A DNA stretch of 50,519 nt from NCBI GenBank assembly GCA_017615245.1, contig JAGAAL010000065.1:1-50519 (forward strand), written 5' to 3'. Origin of the DNA: Bacteroidaceae bacterium (GTDB lineage: Bacteria; Bacteroidota; Bacteroidia; Bacteroidales; Bacteroidaceae). Both the position numbers and the translations under genes were made by a program. Positions 22,943-31,656 of this stretch are shown in pieces (the first letter of the stretch is position 1; every line of letters starts with the position of its first letter). Below the pieces are notes generated by a model. The model was not told the origin of the DNA. It saw only the letters and a list, made by a program, of their open reading frames with translations, and ran no database searches.

Positions 22943-23971
22943 TTATGGGAGGATGATAAGCTTGAGGTAGTCTTTCAGTCGGATAAGACGGTTGCCTTGA
23001 CGGTTCTGGGAGTCGTTGATGAGCAGAATGGTCTGACGCCCATCGCTGAGCTTGGGGCCGAGGCACATCCCTTCGTAGTTGGCGTAGTTGACTTGGCCGA
23101 TGCGGATGTGCGTGCGGAAGCTGGTCACGAGTTCCTTCGTTACGGGGAGGTTCATATCCTTCTCTGCTGCTTCGAGAGCCTCACGACTGACGCGATAGAG
23201 CTTGATTTCGACGTAAGAGCCGATGATTTTCCGCGGACTGTACAAGCTGCGCTCCATGACGATGATGCTGCCGTCGTCCATGGCGATGAGGGCGGGCACG
23301 CCGTGGGCGTAGAACTTGGTGCTGGCCTTCCGCGCCTTGCGGGGAGGGTCGAGACGATAGATGTAATGCTCGTCGGGCTGGAGGTCGTCGCCGAACCGCT
23401 GGAGATGAACTTTGAGCGGGTCGCTGGCCTCGTCGCGCTTCAGTGCCGACTCGTTTGCCGTCCAGAATTTGCGGGTCGCGTGGTTATACGTAAGGGCCTC
23501 GAAGCCTCGGTTGCGCACGATGCTGTCCGTACCGAACATGCCGGGCACACGGAGTTCCCTGCCAGTCGGCTTGCCATCCATGCCGAACTCACGGATGCGC
23601 TGGTCGGCCTCGTTCGATATGAACACCGTGCCGCTGATATCGTTCGGAACGAAGCAAATGCCCTCCATGTCGAGACTGGGAACTGTCCGACTGCCGCCAT
23701 TAATCCTGTACGATTCGACGCTGAGAATCTTGTCCCTCGTCTGGTTCGGGTAGATGTAGAAGACGTAGAATCCGTCGGTCGAATCCTTGTCGCTCACCAC
23801 CGCGTACATGTTGTTCTCCAACCGCGTGATGCCACTGTAGTTCCCCGGCGGAATCCCCATCCTGCTGATGTTGGTCTGCCGCCGCACAGTTTGAGCAGTT
23901 GCTCCCGTACTGATCAGCACGAGAGCAAGCATAAAGTTAATAGTTGATAGTTTAAAGTTTATTGTACTCAT
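22943..23971 (-). CDS. Exported esterase-like-activity-of-phytase family protein
   Basis: I choose the start at 23971 (MSTINFKLSTINFMLALVLI, a signal peptide ending STGATAQ), giving 342 residues. The frame is open further upstream, but that stretch overlaps pepD and a dispersed hairpin. The mature protein has a beta-propeller-like pattern (ISRMGIPPGNYSGITRLENN, LDMEGICFV, VFISNEADQRIREF, GFEALTYNHATRKFWTANES, NYEGMCLGPKLSDGRQTILL), typical of the phytase-like esterase family. Members are secreted, and their substrate is uncertain in most cases. It lies 55 bp after pepD on the same strand and may be cotranscribed. Confidence 0.82.
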   Translation of the reverse strand: MSTINFKLSTINFMLALVLISTGATAQTVRRQTNISRMGIPPGNYSGITRLENNMYAVVSDKDSTDGFYVFYIYPNQTRDKILSVESYRINGGSRTVPSLDMEGICFVPNDISGTVFISNEADQRIREFGMDGKPTGRELRVPGMFGTDSIVRNRGFEALTYNHATRKFWTANESALKRDEASDPLKVHLQRFGDDLQPDEHYIYRLDPPRKARKASTKFYAHGVPALIAMDDGSIIVMERSLYSPRKIIGSYVEIKLYRVSREALEAAEKDMNLPVTKELVTSFRTHIRIGQVNYANYEGMCLGPKLSDGRQTILLINDSQNRQGNRLIRLKDYLKLIILP

Positions 23972-23980
23972 ATTCCAGTT

Positions 23981-24025
23981 CCCTCCCTTGAGGGGAGGGT
24001 TAGGGAGAGGCTTTGGGGCCGTGGC
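23981..24025. repeat. Dispersed G+C-rich hairpin at a gene 3' end
   Basis: CCCTCCCTTGAGGGGAGGG (23981-23999) followed by TTAGGGAGAGG lies directly after the pepD stop. It resembles the block at 42411-42435 and the hairpins at 7383 and 31562. Confidence 0.5.
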
Positions 24026-24026
24026 C

Positions 24027-25466
24027 TTAAATACTTTCAATGATTGCCACCAGATGACGCCACACCATCTCCACCGTAGGAATGAGTAGCTTCTCGTCGG
24101 GCGAGTGCACACCGCGCAGGGTAGGACCAAAGCTCACCATGTCGAGGCCCGGATACTTCTCGGAGAAGAGGCCGCACTCCAGTCCGGCGTGGATGGCACG
24201 CACCTTCGGTTCCTTGCCGAACAGTTCCTTGTACTTCTCGACCGTAATCTTCAGCAACTCGCTGTCGGGATTGGGCTTCCAGCCAGGGTAGCCCTCGTTG
24301 ATGAGCACGTCGGCACCAGCCAGATTGAACGCCGAAGCCACCACGTTGCAAACGGCATCGAGCTGACTCTTTGTACTGCTTCGCTGGCTTGCCACGATCT
24401 TGATTTTACCCTCCTCAGGCATCTTCACGCTCGCCAGGTTCGATGACGTCTCGACGAACTGAGGGATGTCCTGACTCCATTCGTACACGCCATTGTGAAC
24501 GGCATTGAGCGCAGCAATAAGGTTGTTGGCAGTGATGTCGTCAATGGTCGTCTCAGGCAGTTCGACACTCTCCATCACGAACTCAGCGTTCGGCTCGGTC
24601 GTGTGGTACTCATCCTGAATGGCAGCAGCGAAGATGTTGAAGTCGCTGCGCACCTCGTGCTTCTGGTCGTCGGGCACCGCAATCACTGCCTCGGCATGGC
24701 GAGGGATAGCATTGTGGAGGTTGCCTCCGTCGATGCTGCACAGCTTCACGTCGTACTTGCCGCCGATGTCGTAGAGGAACCGTGCCAGGATCTTATTGGC
24801 ATTGGCACGGTTCTTGTTGATGTCGTCGCCCGAATGTCCGCCTGTCAGCTTGTCCACGACAACCTTCATAGCCACATAGCCCTCAGGCATCGTCTCAGCG
24901 TAGTACTCGAACTCGATGTCGGTATTCACGCCGCCTGCACAACCGATGAAGATTTCGCCCTCATCCTCGCTGTCGAGGTTGATGAGATATTTTCCGGTCA
25001 TGAAACTAGGCTCAATGGCGAATGCGCCCGTCAGTCCGGTCTCCTCGTCGCGGGTGAACAGGCACTCGATAGGTCCGTGCTTGATGCTCTCATCCGTCAG
25101 GATGGCCATGGCAAGAGCCACGCCGATGCCGTCGTCAGCCCCGAGCGTCGTGCCTTTGGCACGCATCCATTCGCCTTCGATGAAGGTCTCGATGGGATCG
25201 TTCTCGAAGTCAATCACACGGTCGCTCCGCTTCTCGCACACCATGTCCATGTGCCCCTGAAGCACGACAGTCGGACGGTCTTCCATCCCCGCCGTGGCAG
25301 CTTTGGCAATCAGCACGTTGCCGACCTCGTCGGTCTTGAACGCAAGGCCGTTCTTCTCGGCAAATCCCTTCAGGTACGCAATCATTTTCTCCTCGTGTTT
25401 CGAAGGCCGAGGCACCTTGTTGATTTCTGCAAAGTATTCAAATACTGCTTTAGGTTTCAGTTCCAT
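24027..25466 (-). CDS. pepD: Aminoacyl-histidine dipeptidase (cytosol non-specific dipeptidase, M20 family)
   Basis: This 479-residue protein matches the PepD/M20C layout. The zinc-binding catalytic domain carries VVLQGHMDMVCEK (metal His and catalytic Asp), GTTLGADDGIGVALAMAIL (bridging Asp), TRDEETGLTGAFAI (catalytic and metal Glu), LINLDSEDEGEIFIGCAGG and, near the C-terminus, AIHAGLECGLF and GPTLRGVHSPDE. A lid/dimerisation domain sits between about 200 and 390, with GGHSGDDINKNRANA. It hydrolyses dipeptides such as Xaa-His in the cytoplasm. The start at 25466 is well placed. It lies upstream of the phytase-like gene on the same strand. Confidence 0.95.
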   Translation of the reverse strand: MELKPKAVFEYFAEINKVPRPSKHEEKMIAYLKGFAEKNGLAFKTDEVGNVLIAKAATAGMEDRPTVVLQGHMDMVCEKRSDRVIDFENDPIETFIEGEWMRAKGTTLGADDGIGVALAMAILTDESIKHGPIECLFTRDEETGLTGAFAIEPSFMTGKYLINLDSEDEGEIFIGCAGGVNTDIEFEYYAETMPEGYVAMKVVVDKLTGGHSGDDINKNRANANKILARFLYDIGGKYDVKLCSIDGGNLHNAIPRHAEAVIAVPDDQKHEVRSDFNIFAAAIQDEYHTTEPNAEFVMESVELPETTIDDITANNLIAALNAVHNGVYEWSQDIPQFVETSSNLASVKMPEEGKIKIVASQRSSTKSQLDAVCNVVASAFNLAGADVLINEGYPGWKPNPDSELLKITVEKYKELFGKEPKVRAIHAGLECGLFSEKYPGLDMVSFGPTLRGVHSPDEKLLIPTVEMVWRHLVAIIESI

Positions 25467-25570
25467 TGTTTTTGTTGTATTACAGATGATTTGTATGTGA
25501 ATAAACGTTATTTTTTAGTAATTCGGCTCGTTTTAGTGGCAAAACAACAAACTAATTCGTGATTAATTCG

Positions 25571-25578
25571 TATATTTG
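25571..25578 (+). promoter_or_regulatory. Promoter -7 box before the small membrane protein
   Basis: TATATTTG followed by CACAC lies 22 bp before the ATG at 25601. No clear TTTG was found at the right spacing. Confidence 0.6.
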
Positions 25579-25600
25579 CACACAAAATTAGTAAATTATA

Positions 25601-25804
25601 ATGAAAGTATTCCTGTTTTCGGCCATAATTCTTGCGATTTGCATCGTTTTTTTATGCGTAAACATCATATTTAAACGCAAAGGGGAATTTCCGAAGACTC
25701 ATGTATCGTCAAGCAAGGCGATGAGAAAGCGAGGCATCGGATGTGCACAAAGCCAGGACCGAATGGCGAGAATGGAGAACAAAAGAGCAATTAAAGAATT
25801 TTAA
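25601..25804 (+). CDS. Small single-pass membrane protein
   Basis: This 67-residue protein has one N-terminal transmembrane helix (about 3-23; VFLFSAIILAICIVFLCVNI) followed by a basic cytoplasmic-type tail with KGEFPKTHVSSSKAMRKRGI and GCAQSQDRMAR. The pattern membrane helix, KxGEFPxTH, RGIxCA resembles a small Bacteroidota family of unknown function that I recall only loosely. It has its own promoter and precedes the OmpH-like lipoprotein gene by 11 bp, so both are probably on one transcript. A role near the envelope is inferred. Confidence 0.7.
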   Translation: MKVFLFSAIILAICIVFLCVNIIFKRKGEFPKTHVSSSKAMRKRGIGCAQSQDRMARMENKRAIKEF

Positions 25805-25815
25805 ATTAGATAACA

Positions 25816-26445
25816 ATGAAAAGAATGATGATCGGAAGTCTGGCAATGTTTGCGATTGCAGCATTGATGACTTCATGCCAACAGCCGGCACCTACAACCA
25901 CAGAGACTGAAACCCCAGCTGAGGAAACTCAGCCATCGCTCCGAATAGCATACGTGTTGTTAGATTCACTGACAAACCAGTATAAGTACTTCAAGGACCT
26001 GGACAGCATCTTCCAGAAGAAGCAAGCCAATGCCGAGGCTACAATCAACGAGAAAGGACGTAACTTCTCAGCACAAGTACAGGAATTCCAGCGCAAGGTG
26101 CAGTCGAACTCTATCACCCAGCAGCAGTACGAGAACGAGCAGGCTCGTCTGGCAAAGCTCCAGCAGGACATCGACGGCCTTCAGGCACGTCTTTCCAACT
26201 CCCTGCAAGAGGACTATCAGAAAGAGCGTAAGGCCCTCATCGACACTATCAAGGTCTTTGCAGCCACTTATGCCAAGGAGAAGGGCTACGACTATGTGCT
26301 CTGTACCAGTAGCGACATCGACAATGTCCTCTACGGTGCTCCTCAATACGACGTGACCAACGAGGTGGTGATTGCCCTCAACAAACGTTACGAAAAAGCG
26401 GAGAAACAGACAAGCACTGAACCTGACAAGAAAAAAAAGAAATAA
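25816..26445 (+). CDS. OmpH/Skp-family lipoprotein
   Basis: This 209-residue protein has a lipoprotein signal peptide ending ALMTSC, with the lipid cysteine at C21. A Pro/Thr/Glu linker follows, then the OmpH core: IAYVLLDSLTNQYKYFKDLD, a long coiled coil (about 65-140; rich in K, E, Q and A), and DYVLCTSSDIDNVLYGAPQY near the end. Skp/OmpH proteins are trimeric periplasmic chaperones that hold unfolded outer-membrane proteins; Bacteroidota have several, some lipidated. The C-terminus is a lysine run. A terminator follows immediately. Confidence 0.9.
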   Translation: MKRMMIGSLAMFAIAALMTSCQQPAPTTTETETPAEETQPSLRIAYVLLDSLTNQYKYFKDLDSIFQKKQANAEATINEKGRNFSAQVQEFQRKVQSNSITQQQYENEQARLAKLQQDIDGLQARLSNSLQEDYQKERKALIDTIKVFAATYAKEKGYDYVLCTSSDIDNVLYGAPQYDVTNEVVIALNKRYEKAEKQTSTEPDKKKKK

Positions 26446-26457
26446 ACTCACAACGTC

Positions 26458-26485
26458 ACGCTCCTCATCATGGGGAGCGTTTTTT
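26458..26485 (+). terminator. Terminator after the OmpH-like gene
   Basis: ACGCTCC (26458-26464) pairs with GGAGCGT (26474-26480), followed by TTTTTG. Confidence 0.8.
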
Positions 26486-26515
26486 GTCCCCTATAGTTTT
26501 TTTTTGCCGTTTTGT

Positions 26516-26546
26516 TTTGTCATATCCGAATTAGTTCGTATCTTTG
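26516..26546 (+). promoter_or_regulatory. Promoter of the giant phosphatase gene
   Basis: TTTG at 26516-26519 and TATCTTTG at 26539-26546 are spaced 19 bp. The leader to the ATG at 26595 is about 43 nt. Confidence 0.75.
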
Positions 26547-26594
26547 CGGTGAAAATGATATCAATTAACTAATGACACTTAATACTTACAGGAA

Positions 26595-29500
26595 ATGAGA
26601 AAAATCTATTTAGCAATCATGGCGTTTGTGGCTGTACTGCTTGCCAGCTGGGCTACAACGAGTGTGTTTCTGCAACAGGATGAGGGTACGGACCTCACGA
26701 GTAAAATCACCAATCCTAATCTGGACGATGGACTGAACGGCTGGACTCAGGTGACGGCAAGCGGACAGAGTCTTGGCGTAAAAGCTGCTAGTACGGGCAA
26801 TCCTGTGTACACATGTTATAAAGGAGTGTTCGAATTCTATCAGATTCTCGAAGACTTACCTGCAGGTTCTTACACGCTGAAGGTGCAGGCGTTCTCGCGG
26901 CCGACAAGCAATGCAAGTTCTGTCGAGATGGTTGCAGCAGGCGAGGAACAGGAAAACTATTGTGTTATCTATGCAAACGATGTTGAGGTACATGCAGTTG
27001 CACTTACTAGTGAATGGCTGACGTCAAGCGGTTCTGGATCATGGTCGAGCCATACTTTGAATGGCCAGACCATATACCTCCCAAACGCATCGGATGCATT
27101 TGCTGATGCATTCAAACGTGGCATGTACGATAATGAACTAGATGTTGTCGTAGGTGAAGATGGTAAGCTGAAGATTGGTATAAAGAATACTGAGGCAACA
27201 AGTTCTAAAGGGGACACATACACAGGCTTCGACAACTTCCGCTTATACTATAATGGCCCTATCTCTGACATTACGGACGAGATGGTTACTGCATTGTTAA
27301 GTACTATCCCGACTGGGGCTATGAACGCAACAGTAGAGGAAAACATGAATGCGGCAGTGGCTGCACTTAAGGCAAACAAATCAAAGGACAATTACACGGC
27401 TGCGGTGAATGCTATAGCTGATGCAATAGCAAGTGTAACTGCTTATGCAAGGGTAAAAGCTGCGTTCGACAAGGCTGAAGCTACGACCCTCTCGGCAGAG
27501 TCGAAGGCAACATATACTGCTGCTGTGAAAGATATTAAGGCTGCATACGATGCAAAGACGATTGAGGGCGATGGAGCGACAGAGGTGGCCGCAGTTGAGG
27601 CTGCTCTCGATGCTGCTGTAAAGGCGGATATAGCAAATAGCAAGGATAAGACAGGTCTTATCAAGAACGCACAGTTCAACGATGGTAAGGACGGATGGCA
27701 AGGCGACTTCGGTAACGGTGCTAAGAAGGGTGCTGCAAGCAACTATGTCATCACCAGCTATGGTGGAGGCTTCGACATCTATCAGACTATCGAAGGACTG
27801 GAGCCGGGCATCTATCTTGTTCAAGCTCAAGCTTTCACACGTCCTACCGATAATACAGCCACATGGAACGCTGTACAAGCAAACGAAGAGGTCGTCAACA
27901 AGACTTATCTCTATGCTAACGGGTCGGAGAAGGCTGTGAAGCTCATTGTTGACGATTATATGTCACCGAAGCCAAGTAGCGGCACTTGGAGTGAGTTCAG
28001 TCTCAATGGTACGGCTGTCTTTGTTCCGAACAACTCGGATGCATTTTCCATTGCTTTCACAGCAGGTCTTTACGAGAACGAGGTGTATACCATCGTGAAG
28101 GAAGATGGTAAGCTGACATTTGGTATTAAGAACGAAGACACAAGCAACGGGGCATCCTATGCAGGCTTTGACAATTTCCGCCTTACGTTTGTGGGTAGTT
28201 GCGACATTACAGACAAACTGCAGAATCCGAACCTGAACGACGGCCTGAACGGATGGACCGTTGAGAAGTCGGAAGGCGGTAGTGTGGGAGTGAAGGCTGC
28301 CGATACAGGTAACCCTGTTTACACCTGCTACAACGGAGTATTCAACATCTACCAGACGCTGACTGGTCTGACACCAGGTACCTACAAGTTGCAGGTTCAG
28401 GCATTCTTCCGCCCATGTGTGAACGATGAACTTGATGCATTGCTGTCATCAGGCAAGGAACTGGAGAACTTCTGCTATATCTATGCTAACGATGAGGAAA
28501 TACAGCCCGTACAGCTCTCAAGCCAGTGGCTCACATCAGCAGGTTCGGGTACATGGCGTAGTCACACGATTAGCGGTAAGACGGTATATCTGCCTGACAA
28601 CTCATCGGCTTTCGCTGATGCCTTCAAGCGTGGTATGTACGACAATGAGTTGGAGGTATCGGTTGGTGCTGAAGGTAAACTTACCGTCGGAATCCGCAAT
28701 GAGACCGCAACAGGTAGTCAGGGCATCACTTATGCTGGCTTCGACAACTTCCGTCTGACTTACATCAGCACAGAGGTGAAAGAAAAGACAGAGACTGAGG
28801 ACGTTGAGACTGTGGAGGACTTCATTGCTCAAGCTGATGCATGTAAAGCGATTGCTGCTCAGGCTAAAGACCACGCTGCCTTTGATGATGCCTATAACGC
28901 TACGATAGCTGTTTACAATGATGCTAATGCAAGCGACGAGGCCATTGCTGCTGCTAAAGAGTCGATGATGGCTGCATTCCGCACGCTGCTGAAGACAGGT
29001 GAGACCGAGACGGGGCAGTTCGACCTCACGGCTCTCATCACAAATCCGACGTTCGACAAGAATGCTGACGGATGGAAGATAGAGAACAAAGCGTTCAAGC
29101 AGAATAGCATCGGTGTACTGCAAGGCCAGAACATTACCGATGGCGCTCAAATGATGCAGGTGCTGAAGGGTATGCCTGCCGGTAAATACATCCTGAAGGT
29201 GCAGGGCTACTATCAAGCTCAGGCTTGGAAGCAAGCGCTCTATGATTACGAACACGGCCTGTATGAGGGCAAGCTAAGTCTGACATTGAATAATGAATCG
29301 AAACGCATCAAGAGTATCTTCGACGATGCACGCAACACGCTTGCTTCTGCTTGTGTATCCAGAGTGGAAGATGTTGGTGCAATGGTTGACGGACGCGGCT
29401 TCCCATTATTATTAGATAAGGTGTCAGAGTCACTTACTCCAGGCGGCTATTGGAACTACGTTGAAGCTACGGTGACAGCTGATGGCGATGTAACTATCGG

Positions 29501-31196
29501 TGTGACCCTCGACGCTACGACGCTGAAGAACAACTGGGTCATCCTCGACAACTTCCGTCTGTACTACGGCGAACGTAAGCCAATCGTTGTGAAGACAAGT
29601 GTTCCTGTAACCGACGATACACCTGCCGAGGTGAAGATTGTGCCTAATACACCGTTTGCTGCCAACACACTCTTGCCATTCTCCGCACCTTGCGACATTC
29701 CTGGTAGCAAGTTTAAGGCCGTTTACGAAATCGGTTCGCTCGATGCATCGACCGCACGCAAGGCTGTCCTCTTCCCTGTGGAGAATGTTCGTGCCGGCAT
29801 CCCTTGCTATGTAGAGTTTGCCGAGCAGACCGACACGCTGTTCGTAGGACAGACCGTACTGAAACCAGAGAAGCCTGACACCTACCAAATCAATTGGGAC
29901 GGCGGTGCCATCTATCCGTACTATTCTGGTATGTTCAACTGGCGCATGACCGAATTCAAGAAGGCGACGCGTCCAGGTAGCTTCTTCTCGACTGTGGAGA
30001 TTCAGGATCTCAACAACATGAACATCACGGGCAATATCGAGAACTATCAGGTTCGTATGTTCGTGAACCAGAAGTACACGCAGTCGACAGAATCAGTTGT
30101 AAGCACCTACAACGCCATCGTACCGGCTCGTCGTGACCTACCGCATGCTATCGGTATTCCTGTTCCTGCGAGCAAAGCCGAGGGAGCTGTGGTGAAGTAC
30201 AGCTTGAATGCCGATATGTCGGATGCAAAGGAAGTGGCTGTTATCAATGCCGCTACGATATGCTACCTCACAAACCTCATCCCCGACAACAAGTACTACT
30301 TCGCAGTAGAGTCAGCCGGAAAGGCCGTTGTGAAGGGTGAGCTGAATGTCGAGGGTCCGGTTCGTATGCTCTATGCTCCAAGCGTTTACAACCTTCGTGA
30401 TTTGGGCGGATGGACCGTACAGGACGGCAAGACCATTCGCTACGGATTGCTCTATCGTGGCGGTGAGGTGAATGGTTACCATGCTCCGGTATTCGACGAC
30501 CTCAAGTCGCTGATGGCATTAGGTATCGGTGCCGAAATCGACCTCCGCTGGCGTGACGACTATGATCAGGACCGTGAGACCAACAAGTCGGGTTATGGAT
30601 TCGTGAAGGGCGATACATACTACTTCGCAGGAGCGAATGACTACACGGCAGCCAACCTCAGCGAGGCTGCAACGCTGAATCGTTTCAAGGAAGAGTTCCA
30701 CTTCCTTATGAAGCATATCCGTCAGGGTAGGGGAGTTCACTTCCATTGTGTCTTCGGAGCCGACCGTACCGGTTTGCTGGCAGTATTGCTTGAAGGCTTG
30801 CTGGGTATGGACCTCAACTCACTCTATCACGACTATGAGTTCACCTCGTTCGCAGCACCTGCAGGCAATCGCAACAAGAGTGCCATCCAGGAACGTATTG
30901 CAGTCGTACAGAAAGAGAGCGGGTCAACCCTTCGCGATAAGTTCGAGAACTTCTGGATTGGTAAGATAGGCATCACCAAGGCTGATGTAGATGAGTTCCG
31001 CAGCATCATGCTCGTCGATCCAATCGAGACAGCCATCAAAGGTGTAGAACTGCAGGAGAAGGAAAATCTGCAGCCGACCATCAAGGCCGTTTATAACCTG
31101 AACGGTGTGGAGGTTCCGCAGCATTCGCTCAACAATCGTGGAACATACGTAGTCCGCTACAGCAACGGAACATCAAGAAAGGTTGTTGTGAAGTAG
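26595..31196 (+). CDS. Giant exported protein: four beta-rich modules plus a tyrosine phosphatase domain
   Basis: This 1533-residue protein starts with a signal peptide or anchor (MRKIYLAIMAFVAVLLASWA). Four related modules lie at about 33-218, 352-534, 536-725 and 808-993. Each opens like NPNLDDGLNGWT and closes with (F/L)DNFRL(Y/T), resembling carbohydrate-binding jelly-rolls. FIVAR-like helical stretches lie at about 232-342 and 735-797. Residues 1258-1432 form a tyrosine-phosphatase domain of the Y_phosphatase3 type (NLRDLGGW, YRGGEVNG, and the P-loop HCVFGADRTG with C1385 and R1391). The end (about 1493-1533; GTYVVRYSNGTSRKVVVK) resembles a type IX secretion sorting tail. An exported phosphatase acting at a glycan-bearing surface is inferred; the substrate may be phosphotyrosine, a phosphoinositide or other phosphate esters. 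Confidence 0.8.
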   Translation: MRKIYLAIMAFVAVLLASWATTSVFLQQDEGTDLTSKITNPNLDDGLNGWTQVTASGQSLGVKAASTGNPVYTCYKGVFEFYQILEDLPAGSYTLKVQAFSRPTSNASSVEMVAAGEEQENYCVIYANDVEVHAVALTSEWLTSSGSGSWSSHTLNGQTIYLPNASDAFADAFKRGMYDNELDVVVGEDGKLKIGIKNTEATSSKGDTYTGFDNFRLYYNGPISDITDEMVTALLSTIPTGAMNATVEENMNAAVAALKANKSKDNYTAAVNAIADAIASVTAYARVKAAFDKAEATTLSAESKATYTAAVKDIKAAYDAKTIEGDGATEVAAVEAALDAAVKADIANSKDKTGLIKNAQFNDGKDGWQGDFGNGAKKGAASNYVITSYGGGFDIYQTIEGLEPGIYLVQAQAFTRPTDNTATWNAVQANEEVVNKTYLYANGSEKAVKLIVDDYMSPKPSSGTWSEFSLNGTAVFVPNNSDAFSIAFTAGLYENEVYTIVKEDGKLTFGIKNEDTSNGASYAGFDNFRLTFVGSCDITDKLQNPNLNDGLNGWTVEKSEGGSVGVKAADTGNPVYTCYNGVFNIYQTLTGLTPGTYKLQVQAFFRPCVNDELDALLSSGKELENFCYIYANDEEIQPVQLSSQWLTSAGSGTWRSHTISGKTVYLPDNSSAFADAFKRGMYDNELEVSVGAEGKLTVGIRNETATGSQGITYAGFDNFRLTYISTEVKEKTETEDVETVEDFIAQADACKAIAAQAKDHAAFDDAYNATIAVYNDANASDEAIAAAKESMMAAFRTLLKTGETETGQFDLTALITNPTFDKNADGWKIENKAFKQNSIGVLQGQNITDGAQMMQVLKGMPAGKYILKVQGYYQAQAWKQALYDYEHGLYEGKLSLTLNNESKRIKSIFDDARNTLASACVSRVEDVGAMVDGRGFPLLLDKVSESLTPGGYWNYVEATVTADGDVTIGVTLDATTLKNNWVILDNFRLYYGERKPIVVKTSVPVTDDTPAEVKIVPNTPFAANTLLPFSAPCDIPGSKFKAVYEIGSLDASTARKAVLFPVENVRAGIPCYVEFAEQTDTLFVGQTVLKPEKPDTYQINWDGGAIYPYYSGMFNWRMTEFKKATRPGSFFSTVEIQDLNNMNITGNIENYQVRMFVNQKYTQSTESVVSTYNAIVPARRDLPHAIGIPVPASKAEGAVVKYSLNADMSDAKEVAVINAATICYLTNLIPDNKYYFAVESAGKAVVKGELNVEGPVRMLYAPSVYNLRDLGGWTVQDGKTIRYGLLYRGGEVNGYHAPVFDDLKSLMALGIGAEIDLRWRDDYDQDRETNKSGYGFVKGDTYYFAGANDYTAANLSEAATLNRFKEEFHFLMKHIRQGRGVHFHCVFGADRTGLLAVLLEGLLGMDLNSLYHDYEFTSFAAPAGNRNKSAIQERIAVVQKESGSTLRDKFENFWIGKIGITKADVDEFRSIMLVDPIETAIKGVELQEKENLQPTIKAVYNLNGVEVPQHSLNNRGTYVVRYSNGTSRKVVVK

Positions 31197-31215
31197 CAAC
31201 ATTTGAACAAAGTTC

Positions 31216-31254
31216 TGGGCTGGATGCGAGAGTGTCCAGCCCATTTTCTTTTTT
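31216..31254 (+). terminator. Terminator after the phosphatase gene
   Basis: TGGGCTGGA (31216-31224) pairs perfectly with TCCAGCCCA (31235-31243), followed by TTTTCTTTTTT. Confidence 0.85.
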
Positions 31255-31326
31255 GCAGTTTTTCTTAAACATTATATTTTTCTGTACATCCCCCATCAGC
31301 ATTTTATATAGGAAGATTGGCTTTTT

Positions 31327-31389
31327 AAAACAACACCGTTGTTTCGGCATTCCTACGCCGTTCTTTTGATAAAACAACGGCGTTGTTTT
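31327..31389. repeat. Nested palindrome (cruciform-like)
   Basis: An 18-bp arm at 31327-31344 pairs with 31372-31389 with a single mismatch. Each arm is itself nearly palindromic (ACAAC-x2-GTTGT), and the loop holds CGGC ... GCCG. It lies in the gene-free stretch 31255-31466 between convergent genes, in which nothing else was seen. Confidence 0.6.
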
Positions 31390-31466
31390 TCTGCAAGTCC
31401 GTTACTCAATTCTTACTTGATTCGGGTAAAAGGCCATTCGTCTAAAGGATGTCTTTCCTATTTTGT

Positions 31467-31554
31467 GCGAGTGCACTCTGTCACTTGTTGGAGTATACTC
31501 TGACAAGTGTTCGACTGCACTCCAGCAATTCACGCATAATGCGAATCGTTTGGA
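31467..31554. repeat. Dispersed hairpin element, copy B
   Basis: This 88-bp block is the counterpart of 4274-4362, in the same orientation. TTGTTGGAGT (31487-31496) pairs with ACTCCAGCAA (31519-31528). The inner loop has diverged while the stems are kept. The right-hand palindrome extension of copy A is absent. A C-run/G-run hairpin (31562-31586) follows. Confidence 0.7.
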
Positions 31555-31596
31555 ATAAGACCCTCTCCTGTCCCCCGCAAAGGGGAAGATAAGAAG

Positions 31597-31628
31597 CAAT
31601 CAGCACATGGGTGACCATGTGCTGATTG
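31597..31628. terminator. Perfect 14-bp hairpin after the envelope operon
   Basis: CAATCAGCACATGG (31597-31610) pairs perfectly with CCATGTGCTGATTG (31615-31628) around GTGA. It lies 28 bp beyond the stop of the DUF1593 gene. On the minus strand it is followed by CTTCTTATCTT, a weak T-tract. It is probably the terminator of the operon ending at 31657. Confidence 0.65.
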
Positions 31629-31656
31629 TCTCATTATTATGTTATTCTAATAGGAT

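Noticed and set aside
22927-22960. Second promoter or riboswitch between the HTH and phytase-like genes
   Set aside because: The convergent 3' ends leave only a hairpin consistent with a shared terminator.
22940-23947. 335-codon plus-strand frame opposite the phytase-like gene
   Set aside because: The minus strand has a signal peptide and family motifs; the plus frame has neither.
24495-25562. 355-codon plus-strand frame opposite pepD
   Set aside because: The opposite strand encodes a complete M20 dipeptidase with all metal ligands. The plus frame reads as low-information antisense translation.
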